Shown: positions 50,420-61,940, counted from the stretch's first letter. The stretch is 64,000 nucleotides of DNA from Cepaea nemoralis (GCA_014155875.1 JACEFZ010024489.1:124001-188000); one strand, 5' to 3'. The notes: generated from the sequence alone by a model not told the origin. Made by a program: numbers and translations.

Positions 50420-51385
50420 TTCATGATCATATTAATCATTTTAGGAACCTCAGTATTAACAAAAACATGCCAAGAAAAGATCACAATCAACAATGAAGAA
50501 ACAGAAAATGTCACAAACTGTGAATATCCCGGCACCATAATCAACAAGGGGGTTTGTTCAAAGGGAGTCAGACGCAGGTGGATCACAGCACTGCAGGAAT
50601 GAAACAGGTCACAGCACTGCAGGGATGAAACAGGTCACAGCACTGCAGGGATGAAACAGGTCACAGCACTGCAGGAATGAAACAGGTCACAGCACTGCAG
50701 GGATGAAACAGGTCACAGCACTGCAGGGATGAAACAGGTCACAGCACTGCAGGAATGAAACAGGTCACAGCACTGCAGGGATGAAACAGGTCACAGCACT
50801 GCAGGAATGAAACAGGTCACAGCACTGCAGGGATGAAACAGGTCACAGCACTGCAGGGATGAAACAGGTCACAGCACTGAAGGAATGAAACAGGTCACAG
50901 CACTGCAGGGATGAAACAGGTCACAGCACTGCAGGAATGAAACAGGTCACAGCACTGCAGGGATGAAACAGGTCACAGCACTGCAGGAATGAAACAGGTT
51001 ACAGCACTGCAGGGATGAAACAGTATTAAGGGAGTTTGACACAGGCGAGTCACAGCACTGCAGGGATGAAACAGTATTACCCAAGGCACAATACCAGCAA
51101 ACCAATATACTTGTACCACTATAACACTGTACCTCCCACCATCAAACAAGTAACATGTTTGAGAATATGCATCACATTATGAGAAGAAATAAATTGGAGA
51201 ACTTGACAACTGACAAGACTGAGGGGAAGAGAACAAGGGGAAGGCAGAGAAGTAAGTACTTGGAAAGCTTGGCCATGTGGTATGATCGAGACAAGAACAC
51301 TGAGCTGATCCACGACTCTAGTGATCAAGTGAGATGGCGAAAAATGACCGCCCACGCTTATCGGCATGGAACATGATGAATTAAT
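50420..51385 (+). mobile_element. RTE-like LINE fragment expanded by an internal minisatellite
   Basis: The left part reads KITINNEETENVTNCEYPGT and IINKGVCSKGVRRRW (RT thumb, compare Y.G..I...G). The right part reads NMHHIMRRNKLENLTTDKTE, GKRTRGRQRSKYLES and RWRKMTAHAYRHGT, the C-terminal end of the same ORF type. Between them is a 26-bp array. The right end of about 75 codons is a clean open frame. Confidence 0.82.
50568..51072 (+). repeat. 26-bp minisatellite inside the LINE fragment
   Basis: About 18 copies of GATGAAACAGGTCACAGCAC plus TGCAGG, with GGGATG/GGAATG alternation. The first unit grades from CAGGTGGATCACAGCACTGC of the LINE frame. Confidence 0.95.
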
Positions 51386-51439
51386 CTTTCCTGTGGCAAC
51401 ATACGAATGTGAGTCACGGACCATTTAGCAATTACTAAA

Positions 51440-51640
51440 GAACAAAATTGGGTTATTTGAGCTTAAATATTACAAAACCATTCTTTGAATATTGTGGACC
51501 GAAAAGAAGAAAAATAAATACTGACATTCTACAAGATCTGAGCATCGAGAAAAACTGGCTCATAAATTGTATAATGTATTACACACTGAACTACTTTGCC
51601 AGTATTAAACATTAATGTAGATGGAAGAACAGTGATGAAA
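51440..51640 (+). mobile_element. LINE fragment, pair of 60960-61110
   Basis: TTGAATATTGTGGACCGAAA, AGAAGAAAAATAAATACTGA and ATCTGAGCATCGAGAAAAAC match AGAATATTAAGGACTAAA, AAGAAGAAACATACTTAAA and ATCTGAACATCAAAGAAAAC. Confidence 0.6.
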
Positions 51641-51839
51641 GGCATGGCATCTGGAAAAAAAAGCAGGGGTCGACAGCATGAAGATGGACACAGCATGAAG
51701 ATGGACCCTCTTGAGCACAAGATGGGTACATAGGGTGGGAGATATGGCAAAAAATGAAGAAACTATTTGGTGGGCCGTGATGAGAGAGACGTTTCTGCTC
51801 AGGAAAGGTCTTGCACTTGATGTTAATTTTAAATATTAA

Positions 51840-52165
51840 CATTGCTGGGTTCACACTTCAATGACTGCATCATTTTGCATGTATAGTCAGGAAAGAGAGA
51901 AGCTATACTTAATGCTCATACTTAATAGTACTATTAATACTATTTTAAAGTATTTTATTTTGGAATCAAATCCATGAGAGTAAGCTAAGTATAGGGTTTA
52001 GTTATTGCTGGGTTCAAACTTCAATGACTGCATCATTTTGCATGTATAGTCAGGGAAGAGAGGAGCTATACTTAATGCTCATACTTAATAGTACTATTAA
52101 TACTATTTTAAAGTATTTTATTTTGGAATCAAATCCATGAGAGTAAGCTAAGGATAGGGTTTAGT
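51840..52165 (+). repeat. Tandem direct duplication, 164-bp unit
   Basis: Two copies (about 51841-52003 and 52005-52165) starting ATTGCTGGGTTCA and containing TGCATCATTTTGCATGTATA and AATCAAATCCATGAGAGTAA, about 97 percent identical. A recent local duplication. Confidence 0.93.
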
Positions 52166-52171
52166 CTAGGG

Positions 52172-52347
52172 CAGTGTTTCCCAACCTTTTTTGTGCTATG
52201 CCCCACCTAAGCCTTTCTAAAATTCTTATGCTCCCACCCCCCCAACAAATGCTTCATTTTTAATATTCAAAATTTGAAATGTTAACTAAAGAAACTTGAC
52301 TTTTTTTTTTTTTTTTGAAGGGCTCACGGTTCCCAGAGGGGCCAGAG

Positions 52348-52398
<51 letters not shown>

Positions 52399-53018
52399 AG
52401 GTTCCGTGTCCCTGTGTGTCGGTTGTGTTGGTGAATTTTTTTTTTTTTTAATTTGGCGGTTACCCCAGACAAGCTGGTTCCCCCGCCTCCCCCTTTTTTT
52501 GTGTGTGACCCCTTAGTCTCACTGTGAGCTATTGCCCACAGTGGTCCACCAGGTCCACATCTAAGGTGAAGATATGTGATGGGTTTTTATTTGATCATCC
52601 CGGCCCCCGACCAGACCAGGTGCACTACTTAGGGGGGGGGAGCAGCAAATGCATCCAATCCTAGCCAAAGGACCGATAGGTTTTAGGAAGAAATCACTAG
52701 GAAATTATTGAGCAAACACAGTAAGTAAATTTTCAAAACATATGATATATAATGGAGAACTGAAATTCAAGTACAAAATAATTTTAATGAAAGATTTTTC
52801 TATATTATTGAATTATTAGTAATTATTTACATTTAGTGAGATCCTTGCGCTTGATGCTTACTGCAAAGAGATTTTATGTCAGGTTCTAATTTAGTTAACT
52901 TCAGTCTCAAGTCTCCCCGTTTTGTTATATTCAGCCGATTTCTTCCATTTTCGAATTGCCCCCCTTAACAATCGAATTGCCCCCTTGTGGGGCGTGGGCC
53001 CCACGTTGGGAAACACTG
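52172..53018. mobile_element. Non-autonomous hAT element with 8-bp target duplication
   Basis: 847 bp with terminal repeats CAGTGTTTCCCAACC and CGTTGGGAAACACTG. GTCTAGGG duplicates the target (52164-52171 and 53019-53026). The interior has subterminal TATGCCCCACC/GGGGCGTGGGCCCC, a T-run, a C-run of about 50 (52349-52398) and no transposase. Confidence 0.94.
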
Positions 53019-53159
53019 GTCTAGGGTGTTTACCCCAAATTCATCATACTAAAGTCAGTAACGGCGGTGACATGGTCATACACAACACAGTATACAGCTT
53101 CGAAACCTCTATGAGTCTATGTTAAGATCACAAATCTTAAGACTAAGGTAAGTCACCTA

Positions 53160-53754
53160 CTTCTGTGGACGTGGGCCGGTCCTATATAAAATTGAAAAGT
53201 CGAAGTGAAGTTTTAAAGTTTAAATTAACTTCGATACGATACTTTTATTTAAAATCTCTCTTCATTCATTAAATAAATAATTTTAATTTTAAATTGAATG
53301 TAGAATGTAGTTAGTTACTTAAGAACGATGAAAAATCAATCAACGTTTCTTAACAATGGCTATATAAATGAAACTAGAGAAATAAGAAAAAACGGGCCGC
53401 TAATCTCCAAAGTCAATATCAATATATAATAAGTTGTAACATGTTTATAATGTTTTAACTAACGGGTGTGCTGCAGTCGCCACGAGAAACGTGTTTTTTT
53501 ATAAACAAGGGGACATTAGTCCTACGAGACAATCGGCCAGATTTTCTTGTTGTTGTCACCTGTCCTTGTTCACAACAATAGTTTTCTTAGTGAATTTGAA
53601 CAACAAAGACACAAATATTAGATTGCACGATTTATTGCCTGACATATTTCACCGAATTTCGTCAGATACATACTGTAGAAATCACACAACATAAACGAAG
53701 CAATAAGATTAAATCCTCCAAGCGCTTGTTATTGTGTTCTAGTCAATAGCTCAT
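53160..53754. other. AT-rich intergenic, nothing recognised
   Basis: No gene is supported. One open frame (53491-53694) has no family resemblance. Confidence 0.4.
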
Positions 53755-54030
53755 GCCGGCGTCTGAGGGGAAGGGGTAGCGAACACGATTCACAACTCTG
53801 AAAACTGCGTTCGAAATCAGCTGCAGACGATTTTGAAGCCTACTGCCTGGTGTTAGTTTTTAACAATGATATGAGCGTCGGTATTTTAGAAAGCGGTGAT
53901 AAACTATTGACTGTAAACTTGCCTTGTAAATCACAAACAGCAAAAAAAAAACAAAAAAAAAAAAAACACACACACACAATGATGCGGTTGATTGCGACAC
54001 CCTGTATATGACACATACCTATCTTTAAAA
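53755..54030 (+). repeat. SINE family 1 copy with the best tRNA head
   Basis: Box A AGGGGTAGCGAACACGATTC and box B GCGTTCGAAATCAGC are clear. The body reads AAGCGGTGATAAACTATTGA, GCCTTGTAAATCACAAACAG, an A/C tract, and GCGGTTGATTGCGACACCC. This copy best supports a tRNA origin of the family. Confidence 0.82.
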
Positions 54031-55136
54031 CTGATCCACAAGTATTGGTTGGCTATCATAGAAGTAGAAGAAGAAAATACATATTAGAAGACATACTGAA
54101 CAACATAGCAGTTGCAAGCTATGTAAATACACCGGATAACTATAGCACACCTGTTATGAATGCTGACTGTATAGTGTGTTCCAATATCCCCCCCCCACCC
54201 CTTTCTGCTTCGATGAGCGTCTACTACTACTTGTGAAACTGTTTAAGAACTGTCTTTGAGACCTTAATGATTCCCCAATTGACATTTATGCGTTCTAGTA
54301 AAAATAACAAATTCTACTTCTCGTTTTCGTTGATTTACATATTTTACGAGTATTTTTTTTTTTACAGCTTTACAACAGTTCCACCAATTTTATTCTTTTA
54401 AAAGCGCAATTAACTGCGATCGATATCATGTCTCTCTTTTATTGTTCATCATATCTTATTTATCCCTTCTGGGCTATAATTATAATAACATATTTAAATA
54501 TTTATGTTTAAAATGTGTAATTGTATATAGATATTTGTGTTTCAACGTGTGTGGTATTATTTTATTTTAATTTTCTTATTGTCCACGCCGTGTGGCGTTG
54601 GTGATAGTGTCTATTCAGTCTTCCGTCTTGTGTACTGCCAGCCATTTATGATACGGATGTTTATCCGTGCCTTGATATCAAATTCTTTGGCATCTTCTTC
54701 CCCCCCCCCCCCCTCTGCCTGTCCCCCCCCCCCCTCTTTCCCCCAACTGTCCCTCTGTGACAACATTTACATACTCCAACTGTTCTCTTCACATGACACG
54801 CACAAGGAACGTGTACTGTCTTTTTCTCTTGCGAACAACCAGTTCTCACTGTGATTTAACTTCTTTAGGATATCTTTATTACTCTTTATATGCGTTAAAA
54901 GTATTATCATTTTTCTATAAGAACACACCTTTACAGATGACACATTATTCCTTATTCCTCGTCTGTCTGCTAATTCAACTAATTGTCTATGATTCGCAAA
55001 GAGAAAGACATGATAGACAGTTAAAAATTACCGTTTTAGACAATTCAAATTACTGTATGAATACATGTGTTGTTTAAAGTTATTTGAAGTGCAACAGCTA
55101 ATCCAGAGCAACACACATCAAGGTGACATAGTCATT
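54031..55136. other. AT-rich intergenic with C-runs
   Basis: C-runs lie at about 54187-54196, 54701-54713 and 54724-54734. No gene or mobile element is identified. Confidence 0.45.
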
Positions 55137-55515
55137 TACACCAATGTCCTGGCCATGCGGGTGTACGGGGGAATGAACAGACTGATAGTCTAGCAGGGAA
55201 TGCACCTCTTGGTGGTATCTTGCCTATGGACAAGGGGGAGGTGGTCGTGCGCTTGTGGGGCCAGGTGAAGAAGGCGGAGGAACAGATTGATAACCCATAT
55301 GTGGAAAGAATGAGATTGCGGGGGATCGGCAGGGGTTCTGGAAGAATCTCAAAACTGAGACGGAAGACCATGAGAACTTTTAATCAGATAGCGGTGGGAA
55401 CGATTAGTAGTATGACTCTTCACTGGCTGTTGAACGAGGGGACTGAGCACGTAACGGTGTGGGAATGTCCTGAGTGCAGTGATGTCGGTTCTTAACTCAA
55501 CTCAACTCAACTCAA
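55137..55515 (+). pseudogene. LINE C-terminal fragment with (CTCAA)n tail
   Basis: The sequence begins within RNase H (CPGHAGV/NE.TDSLAGNAPLGGI-like remains in two frames) and continues as an open frame DKGEVVVRLWGQVKKAEEQI, VERMRLRGIGRGSGRISKLR and ECPECSDVGS, then TAA. It ends in (CTCAA)n. It is the same family as 6180-8272, shows what that element's C-terminus looks like, and gives the native 3' tail. 5'-truncated. Confidence 0.82.
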
Positions 55516-56335
55516 CATGTGCTGTATATTTCAGCTTGAATTAGTTATCTAATTTCTTAAGTTTATGTTGTGTGATTTCTGCAGTATGTACCTAACAAGA
55601 TGCAGCTAAATATGCAAGGCTATAAATCGTGCAAACTATTGTTTGTGTCTTCGTTTTTCAAAATAAATATAAACGCCAATTTGGCACAACAGTTCTGCTG
55701 GACGGATTGTTTACAAAGCTAATATAATAAATTCTAGGCCGGATAGTTGCATGTAAACATACTATATGGTTTTCTTCTAAATTATGATTACTATTAATTA
55801 TTATTGTTGACACTTTATTCTAATACTCCCGATAATACTTCGATTATGATTTACAGTTATTAAACGATTAATTAATCAAACCAGCTGGATGGCATCGATG
55901 ATCCATCAATTTAGTATAGTATTTAGAAAATGTTATAAATAATTAATAATTAAATTATTAGGAATCAGTTAATCATGTGTATCCAGGCTTGTCACCTTAT
56001 AATTTATTAATTTCAGCTGCTATTTATTTTGTTACCTGTGTGGACTGCACGCCACACTAATTAAATATTTAATTTAAATGCTGAACTGATGTGACAAGTC
56101 ACATCTTCAACAATATTGTTGAGTAAACCTAAATCGCTAACTTGGTTCAGTGAGCAACCACAATCCTTTTTTGCGGACGGCATTCGCCGCCTACCTAAGC
56201 AATTGGATGCTTGCCTGAATGCCTGCAGTGACTTCTTCTGACCAACCCATGGTGCATAATTCATTTAAAATGAATGCTTTGTTTAATTCTACCACACCTG
56301 TTATTGGTTCTTTCATGCTTTTGTAATAAAGCCAT
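55516..56335. other. AT-rich intergenic upstream of the ankyrin gene
   Basis: No gene is visible; 56330-56420 then holds an A-run and (ACGC/CA)n simple repeat. Confidence 0.45.
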
Positions 56336-56439
56336 TTGAACGGGTTTCAAATGAACGTCCCCAAAAAAAAAACACACACACGAACGCACGCACGCACGCA
56401 CACACACACACATATTTTTCATTCTCTATCCACCACCCT

Positions 56440-56780
56440 CATGAACGTGCTCAACCAACTCACTCCAAGTCATTCCATGCAGTCCTCGCCATGCTGCCAC
56501 CACAACCATTATCTTCATTTCCACTTTCCTCCCGGTGTGTCCTCAGGTCTCTCTCCACCTCATTTTCCCTGTGGGCTCTAGAAAAATGCTCCTTCAGCTA
56601 CACCACCCTTAGGCTCACTCAGTGTATGGCCCATCCTACCCACCCCCTGACTTACTGATACCTGTCCAGCTCTCTCCATGAGCTCCACACTCGTGACTCC
56701 GCCACACCACCTTAGTTTTCTGTGTAGGCACCAACTAGTGAATGTTTTGGATTTAACCCAGAGCCACACCGGCCAATGCA
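56440..56780 (-). repeat. Interspersed repeat (probable LINE), pair of 42890-43240
   Basis: Shared blocks as listed for 42890. It ends in TGGGTTAAATCCAAAACATT in sense orientation and lies about 140 bp before the ankyrin start codon. Confidence 0.6.
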
Positions 56781-56917
56781 TCAGTCTTGCTACTATTGGA
56801 AATTGAACCTGAGACTATTATGTTGTTAAGCTTTAAGATGATGAAATTAATGGTAATCATCCTCATTTCTCTCATTTCAGATTTAATTTTCCTAGAATTT
56901 AAAATTATGCATGGATA

Positions 56918-57217
56918 ATGCAAAATATTGATTGGGAACATATACATTTCAATGAACTGGATACAATTTTAAGAATTAATGCCCAAGATACATCAGTGAT
57001 TGATGAAGAGATTGGCAGGTCTGCAACCCCTCTCATTCTTGCATGCAAGTTTAAGAGGGAGGATCTCCTGACCGTTCTACTGTATCATGGGGCAAGGACT
57101 GATAAATCTGTTGCCTCCAATAAAAACCTGCCTCTCCATTATGCTTGTTGCCACAGGACAGGTAACCTAGGTATGGTTCGAAAGCTTCTGGAGGCTAAAG
57201 CTGACATAGATGCTCAG
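56918..57217 (+). CDS. Ankyrin gene exon 1 (coding)
   Basis: 100 codons from MQNIDWEHIHFNELDTIL to LLEAKADIDAQ. A 3' splice site TTTCTCTCATTTCAG ends at about 56880, so a 5' UTR exon probably lies upstream. Confidence 0.87.
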
Positions 57218-60200
57218 GTAAGCAATATTGTTTATAGGCCAGTTAAGGAAAATTGAAAAGAATTAATGTAATGATTAACAATAATGAAACAGATGGTGTA
57301 GAATACATTCCTACAGCCCAGAGTTTATTCCCTCTATGAGGGTGTATTCTGGCTATGATCCAGCAAATACAAAAAACAAATGGAACCAACAAATCTTTGA
57401 ATGTGGACACCACATTCACCTGACTTGAACCCCCTAGATTTGTATCTATGGGGGTATCTCAAGGAATACCATGGACAGCCAGAAAGACTAATGAAGATCG
57501 TAAACTGATTAGAGACATTAGACGTAGACAGTCAACATTTTTTGGGCATGTTATGAGAAGAAATTAATTGGAGAACTTGGTGACAACTGGTAAGATTGAA
57601 GGGAACAGACCACCCGGGAAGGTTAACCCGGTCAACAAATGCCCGCAGAAGTCGAATGTGTCGGCCTAACGGCGCAAGAATGCAGCTCTGCTGTAAACAG
57701 GCACAACGCAATCACGTCCGAAAAAAATCTCCGGTTGAACGCAGAAGAAGAAGAAGAAGGGAACAGACCAACCAAGGGGAAGACCTAGAAGCAAATACCT
57801 GGATGGCTTGGCCTCGTGGCATGGTCGAGACAGAAACACGAAGCTGATCCATGACTCTGGTGATCGAGTGGGATGGCAAAACATGACCGCCCACGCTTAC
57901 CGGCATGGCACATGATGGATGGATCTCAAGGACAATGTATACCAGAACAGCAAAGATCAGGGAAGTCCCCACAGAGGAATGCGGTTCAGTAATTATGCAA
58001 GTGTGCATCCAATGCTGCAGAGGCCATTTGGAGCATATTTTGGAAAGAAGATAAATTTTATGCAAAGCGACTGAGGTAACTGAAACTTTTGGAAATGATT
58101 GTACACAGACTGAAGTTTATGTTCACTAAATTTCAAGAAATTTGCTTGACCTTTCTTCCTCTTCCTCTTCTTCAGAATTCCGAGCCATTGAGGTTCTTTG
58201 CTCCAGATACAAGTCGTCTCCATTTGTCTCTCTGGTTGACCTTCTCTTGCCAGTCGCTGATTCCAAGTGCTTGTAGGTCTGTATGTATTATTATCTCTCC
58301 ACCAATTCTTGGTCTACCTCGGGGTCTACGGTAATTTATTTCCCTGAGTGTAAGCGAGTTTTGTTTCCCTATTATCTTCCATTCTTTCTATATGCCCCAG
58401 CCATTGTAGTCTATTAGCCTTCATGATACCAGTGATTAGAGGGGACTTAAACAGATCATAAATGTCTTTGTTACTTCTTCTTTTCCACTTCTCCACTTTG
58501 TGTATCCCTAATGGGTCCAAAGATGCGTCTTAAAACTTTGTTCTTAAAGGTTTGTAGCAAGGCTTCGTCTCCTTTCGTTATACTCCAGGTTTCAGAGCCA
58601 TAGAGCACAACTGGTCTAATCAGTGTTTTGTATATTGTGATCTTGCTGTTACGAGATAGCGCATTTGAGTTTAGCAGATGTTGAAGTGCATAGTATATCT
58701 TATTTCCAGAGTTGATTCTAGCTTGTATTTCTTCCCTTGGAGCAGTTGAAGATTGTACCCAGGTATTTGTATGTTTCCGTTCTTCTAATGGTCATATTAT
58801 CTATTTGTATGTGGCCAGAGTTTTTAGCCGTTCCTTCTCTTGAAATTACCATATATTCTGTCTTATCTTGGTTGATAACCAGCCCAATTTGTTGAGCTTT
58901 TTCCTTTTAGTGAGTCAATATTTCCAATGCCTTTTGTTCATTTCCCCCTATAATATCTATATCATCTGCATAACCAAGCAGTCTGGATGTTCCTCCAGTT
59001 GCACATTCCTCCTTTACCTTCCTTACAACTTTCTCTAAAGCCAGATTGAAAAGGGGCGGCGATCTGTGTCAAGCCAGATTCTACTTGGAAAGGGTCTGAT
59101 TTCCTGCCTTTATATGTTACTATATTATTAGTATCTTCCATGCATAGTCTGGTCATGTTGATTAACTTCCTTGGTATTCCAAATTCCTGCATAGCATTCC
59201 ATAGACTATTCCAATGGACACTATCATAAGCCTTTTTAACATCCACAAAGAGCTCTTGGGGTCATTGGGAAACGCAAGCCCCTCTACCACGACAAAGTGG
59301 AGACACGTCAGAGGGGAACTCATCATCATATGCCATGCCAATGAGTGTGAGTGGTCATGTTTCACCATCTTACATGATCTCCAGAGTCTGGATCAGCTAT
59401 GTGTTCTTGTCTCAACCATGCCACGGGGTCAAGCCATCCAGGTATTTATTCTCTGCTTTCTCCTTGTTCTTTCCCCTCAGTCTTGCCAGTTGTCACCAAG
59501 TTCTCTAGTTTATTTCTTCTCATAACTATTCCAAAAAGTTTTGACTGTCCACGTGTAATTTCTCTAATCAGTTTACAGTTCTAATTTGCCTCTTGTAGGA
59601 TTAGCTCTTTGGTTTTTCTGTCTGTCCTTGGCATTCTTTGCAATTTTTTTAGAAACCACATTTCCACTGCCATTGGATGTTTTTCAGCGTGTCTGCTCAT
59701 TGTCCACGTTTCACATCCATACAAAGGTACAGGTTCACGTAGCAGCACTTCAACACTCTTTTTCTCGTTGCAGTTATCATATTTTTATTGGTCAGTCTGT
59801 TTTCCATCTTGAAAATGGCTACCTTTGCATAAACTCAAGAGAGTACATCAACTGTAGAGAGTACATCAACTCAAGAGAGGGCATCAACTCAAGAGAGGGC
59901 ATCAACTCAAGAGAGGAATGTCAAGAATAGGGAAGGCAGTCTACAATTGGGCAAGTGATCACGCCAGGCAGTATTATACCTTGTGCATGAGTGGGTTTAA
60001 GCAGATGAAATATGTGATACTGGAAAGAACAGCAATAGAAGAGGCAGACAAAGAAAAATGATGCTGGATTGTCTCAGATAATGGTATAGGAATATTATCA
60101 ATAGAATTGACTTGGAGGACTAAGGACTGAGAAATGTTGAAAGACATAAATACCTACACCACTTGAAAAGGCACTTGATGATGATTGACACTGTTACATG

Positions 60201-60646
60201 GCTGATTTGAAACGTTAAATTTAGTATACATGTGGTTGTGTAATCGATTGTGTCCTGTTCTGACTTCAGAAAGCTATGATGACATTGTGTTTCTTTGCTG
60301 CATTTGATAGGACTCCAAAGGTTGTACAGGTCTCCACTTGGCTTGTAAGCTGGGCAACATCCCAGTTGTTGAACTTCTCATTGAACAAGGAGCCTCGGTG
60401 AACCTTGCAGACAATTATGGAGACACTCCTTTGGTTGTTGCTTGTAATGCTTCGTCAACTCAGCTGGTGGATATTCTTTTGAAGGCAGGAAGTGACCCAA
60501 ATGTATTAGATGGGTATCCGATGGAGGTGGCAGTTTATTCTTCGTCTCTTACGTTGTTCAATCTCTTGGTAGCTGCAGGAGCACGGCTTGTTGGAAGAGG
60601 ATATTTGAGTCTTGCTTGTATGCATGGCCATTTACCAATGATCAAG
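56918..60646 (+). CDS. Ankyrin-repeat protein, first two coding exons (partial)
   Basis: Exons 56918-57217 and 60311-60646 join in phase 0 (donor CTCAG/GTAAGC, acceptor TTTGATAG) and give 212 residues before the next donor ATCAAG/GTATTT. After an N-terminal segment, ankyrin repeats run from residue 33: ATPLILACKFKREDLLTVLL, LPLHYACCHRTGNLGMVRKL, TGLHLACKLGNIPVVELLIE, GDTPLVVACNASSTQLVDIL, a weaker fifth and the start of a sixth. TPLxxAC/TGLHLAC and VxxLLexGAxxN are the family consensus. Such repeats are protein-binding scaffolds; no partner domain is visible, so function is unknown. Upstream ATGs (56897, 56901) give only very short peptides, and an in-frame TAA lies just upstream, so ATG 56918 is the start. 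The 3' exons lie beyond 64000. The intron is full of LINE pieces. Confidence 0.88.
57390..57490 (+). pseudogene. DDE transposase C-terminal scrap
   Basis: A frame-shifted translation gives PDLTPLDFYLWGYLKEY, like the end of the mariner/Tc1 catalytic domain (SPDLxPxDFxLWGxLK). Very short. Confidence 0.55.
57490..57915 (+). mobile_element. RTE-like LINE fragment split by R1
   Basis: DIRRRQSTFFGHVMRRN, then a stop, LENLVTTGKIEGN; the R1 retroposon follows; then PRGRPRSKYLDGLASWHGRD and DSGDRVGWQNMTAHAYRHGT. Joined across R1 the frame is continuous apart from one stop. Confidence 0.85.
57613..57755 (+). repeat. Retroposon family R1, copy 3
   Basis: 143 bp flanked by the 15-bp duplication GAAGGGAACAGACCA (57598-57612 and 57756-57770), inside a LINE fragment. 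The tail is (GAA)n of five units. Confidence 0.93.
58160..59260 (-). pseudogene. LINE C: reverse-transcriptase 3' part
   Basis: On the minus strand: MDVKKAYDSVHWNSLWNAMQ, FGIPRKLINMTRLCMED, FQVESGLTQ (expected LKQG), TAWLCR (LLGYADD region mutated), AREEIQARINSGNKIYYALQ-like frames, RPVVLYGSETWSITKGDEA, LLQTFKNKVLRRIFGPI and RLQWLGHIERMEDNRETK. These are the motifs of an RTE-like element. It is 5'-truncated and broken by stops. A 3' fragment of the same type is at 3838. It lies in intron 1 of the ankyrin gene. Confidence 0.85.
59310..59800 (-). mobile_element. Second RTE-like LINE fragment
   Basis: On the minus strand it contains the LYGCETWTMSRHAEKHPMAV-like thumb segment (59640-59750) and IVMRRNKLENLVTTG at about 59500, with HWHG near 59340. 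It is collinear with 42285-42725. Confidence 0.72.
59838..59925 (+). repeat. 19-bp minisatellite, five copies
   Basis: CATCAACTCAAGAGAGGG and related units (AGTACATCAACTGTAGAG). Confidence 0.88.
60000..60185 (+). mobile_element. LINE C-terminal fragment
   Basis: GRQRKMMLDCLR, WYRNIINRIDLED and HHLKRHLMMID resemble the end of RTE-like ORFs (compare 39540-39640). Confidence 0.65.
60311..60646 (+). CDS. Ankyrin gene exon 2
   Basis: 112 codons from DSKGCTGLHLACKLGNI to SLACMHGHLPMIK, flanked by AG and GT. The split between exons falls inside the DIDAQ/DSKG loop, between two ankyrin units. Confidence 0.9.
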
Positions 60647-60737
60647 GTATTTTTTCGTTATAATTGTTAAATATAAAATGTCTTATTTTCGCATGTATAT
60701 ACCATTTCGCAAAGGCTAAAGTAGAAAGTTGAGCTGA

Positions 60738-60930
60738 CATGTTGGTGTAACGGTTAGGATGTTACACTGGTAGTGGCATGAGTGCACTCAGAAAAGGGTT
60801 TGATGGCTACTCTTGATGTTTGCTACAGGAGGGAAAGACTAACCACCTATTTCTCTGTGCACTCAGGCCTACGAATTGTGATTGTGTGAACACTTTACAT
60901 ATCCACCATAGGTTCTGGCAATGGGACTTA
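60738..60930 (+). repeat. tRNA-headed SINE, family 3 copy
   Basis: Box A TGTAACGGTTAGGATGTTAC and box B GGGTTTGATGGC, with a body shared with 35703-35890. Confidence 0.68.
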
Positions 60931-60959
60931 TTTTTTATTTTGTTTTTTAGTTTAAAAAG

Positions 60960-61270
60960 AGAAAATTTGGGTGTTAGAGCTTAAGTGTTACAGGAAAGTT
61001 CTTAGAATATTAAGGACTAAAAAGAAGAAACATACTTAAATTTTACTAGATCTGAACATCAAAGAAAACTGTCTCATGAACATTATTGTATCTTGGAAAC
61101 TGAAATACTGGATATTAAGGTTGAAGGCAAGTGAGCAAGAGGTAGACAATGATACAAGTGGGAAGATAACAGCAAGAGATGGACGAACATCAATCTGACA
61201 GAATGTACGAGAGACAGACAGGGTTGGAGATCCATTGCAGCCAACCTTCATTGTGGAGACGATACCTGAT
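60960..61270 (+). mobile_element. LINE C-terminal fragment
   Basis: The left half pairs with 51440-51640. The right half in shifting frames gives EGK.ARGRQ.YKWEDN, RDGRTSI and GWRSIAANLHCGDDT-like remains, the C-terminus of an RTE-like ORF. Confidence 0.68.
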
Positions 61271-61940
61271 TGATTGATTGGTCCTGATAACACATCTAAA
61301 TTTCTTACCTTTTATTTTCTAATAGCACAAATGAAACATCTGAAAAGTTGCGATAGTCATGATAAAGGAAGATGGTTATTGCACCTATAAAACCATGACC
61401 TGATATAGTAGATATTGTACATTTGTTAATGGTGTCCAGCACCTTCCACCTGTATTTACTATTGGATTGACTCTCATTTTCTGCATAGATATTCATATCT
61501 CTGACAGGTCAGCCACTATCACTGTAGTTGATACCGGGAATTAGTTGACTCAACATTGAAAGGTTTAATTGTACATTTCTGGTATCTTGAAGACCATTTG
61601 ACTGATAACAATAGCTGTGATAACCTTCTCCACATTCACCAGTGACCTGCTATTTATAAACTAGTCTCTACATGCTTTAGTTTATTTGAAAATTAGGATT
61701 TTTTTTTGGTTTGATAGGTAGACTGTAGATTGATAGTTTATTGGGAGATGTAGTCTGATTGTCAGAATTTAAAAGACGTTACAGAAACATGGGATCAAAA
61801 TATGAAAGGGGGAACACAGATGATCCAAGAACAACATTTCTACAACACTTATGATTGATCTGTCAATCATGTCTCCACTGGTAATTAGAAACCAGATATG
61901 TAGACTTTGGAGTTTGATTATTTGTTGGTAGACTTCATCC
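61271..61940. other. Ankyrin-gene intron, nothing recognised
   Basis: No further ankyrin exon is recognisable between 60646 and 64000. Confidence 0.5.

Noticed and set aside
53491..53694. Small open frame, 67 codons
   Set aside because: No homology, no splice or promoter context, AT-rich surroundings.
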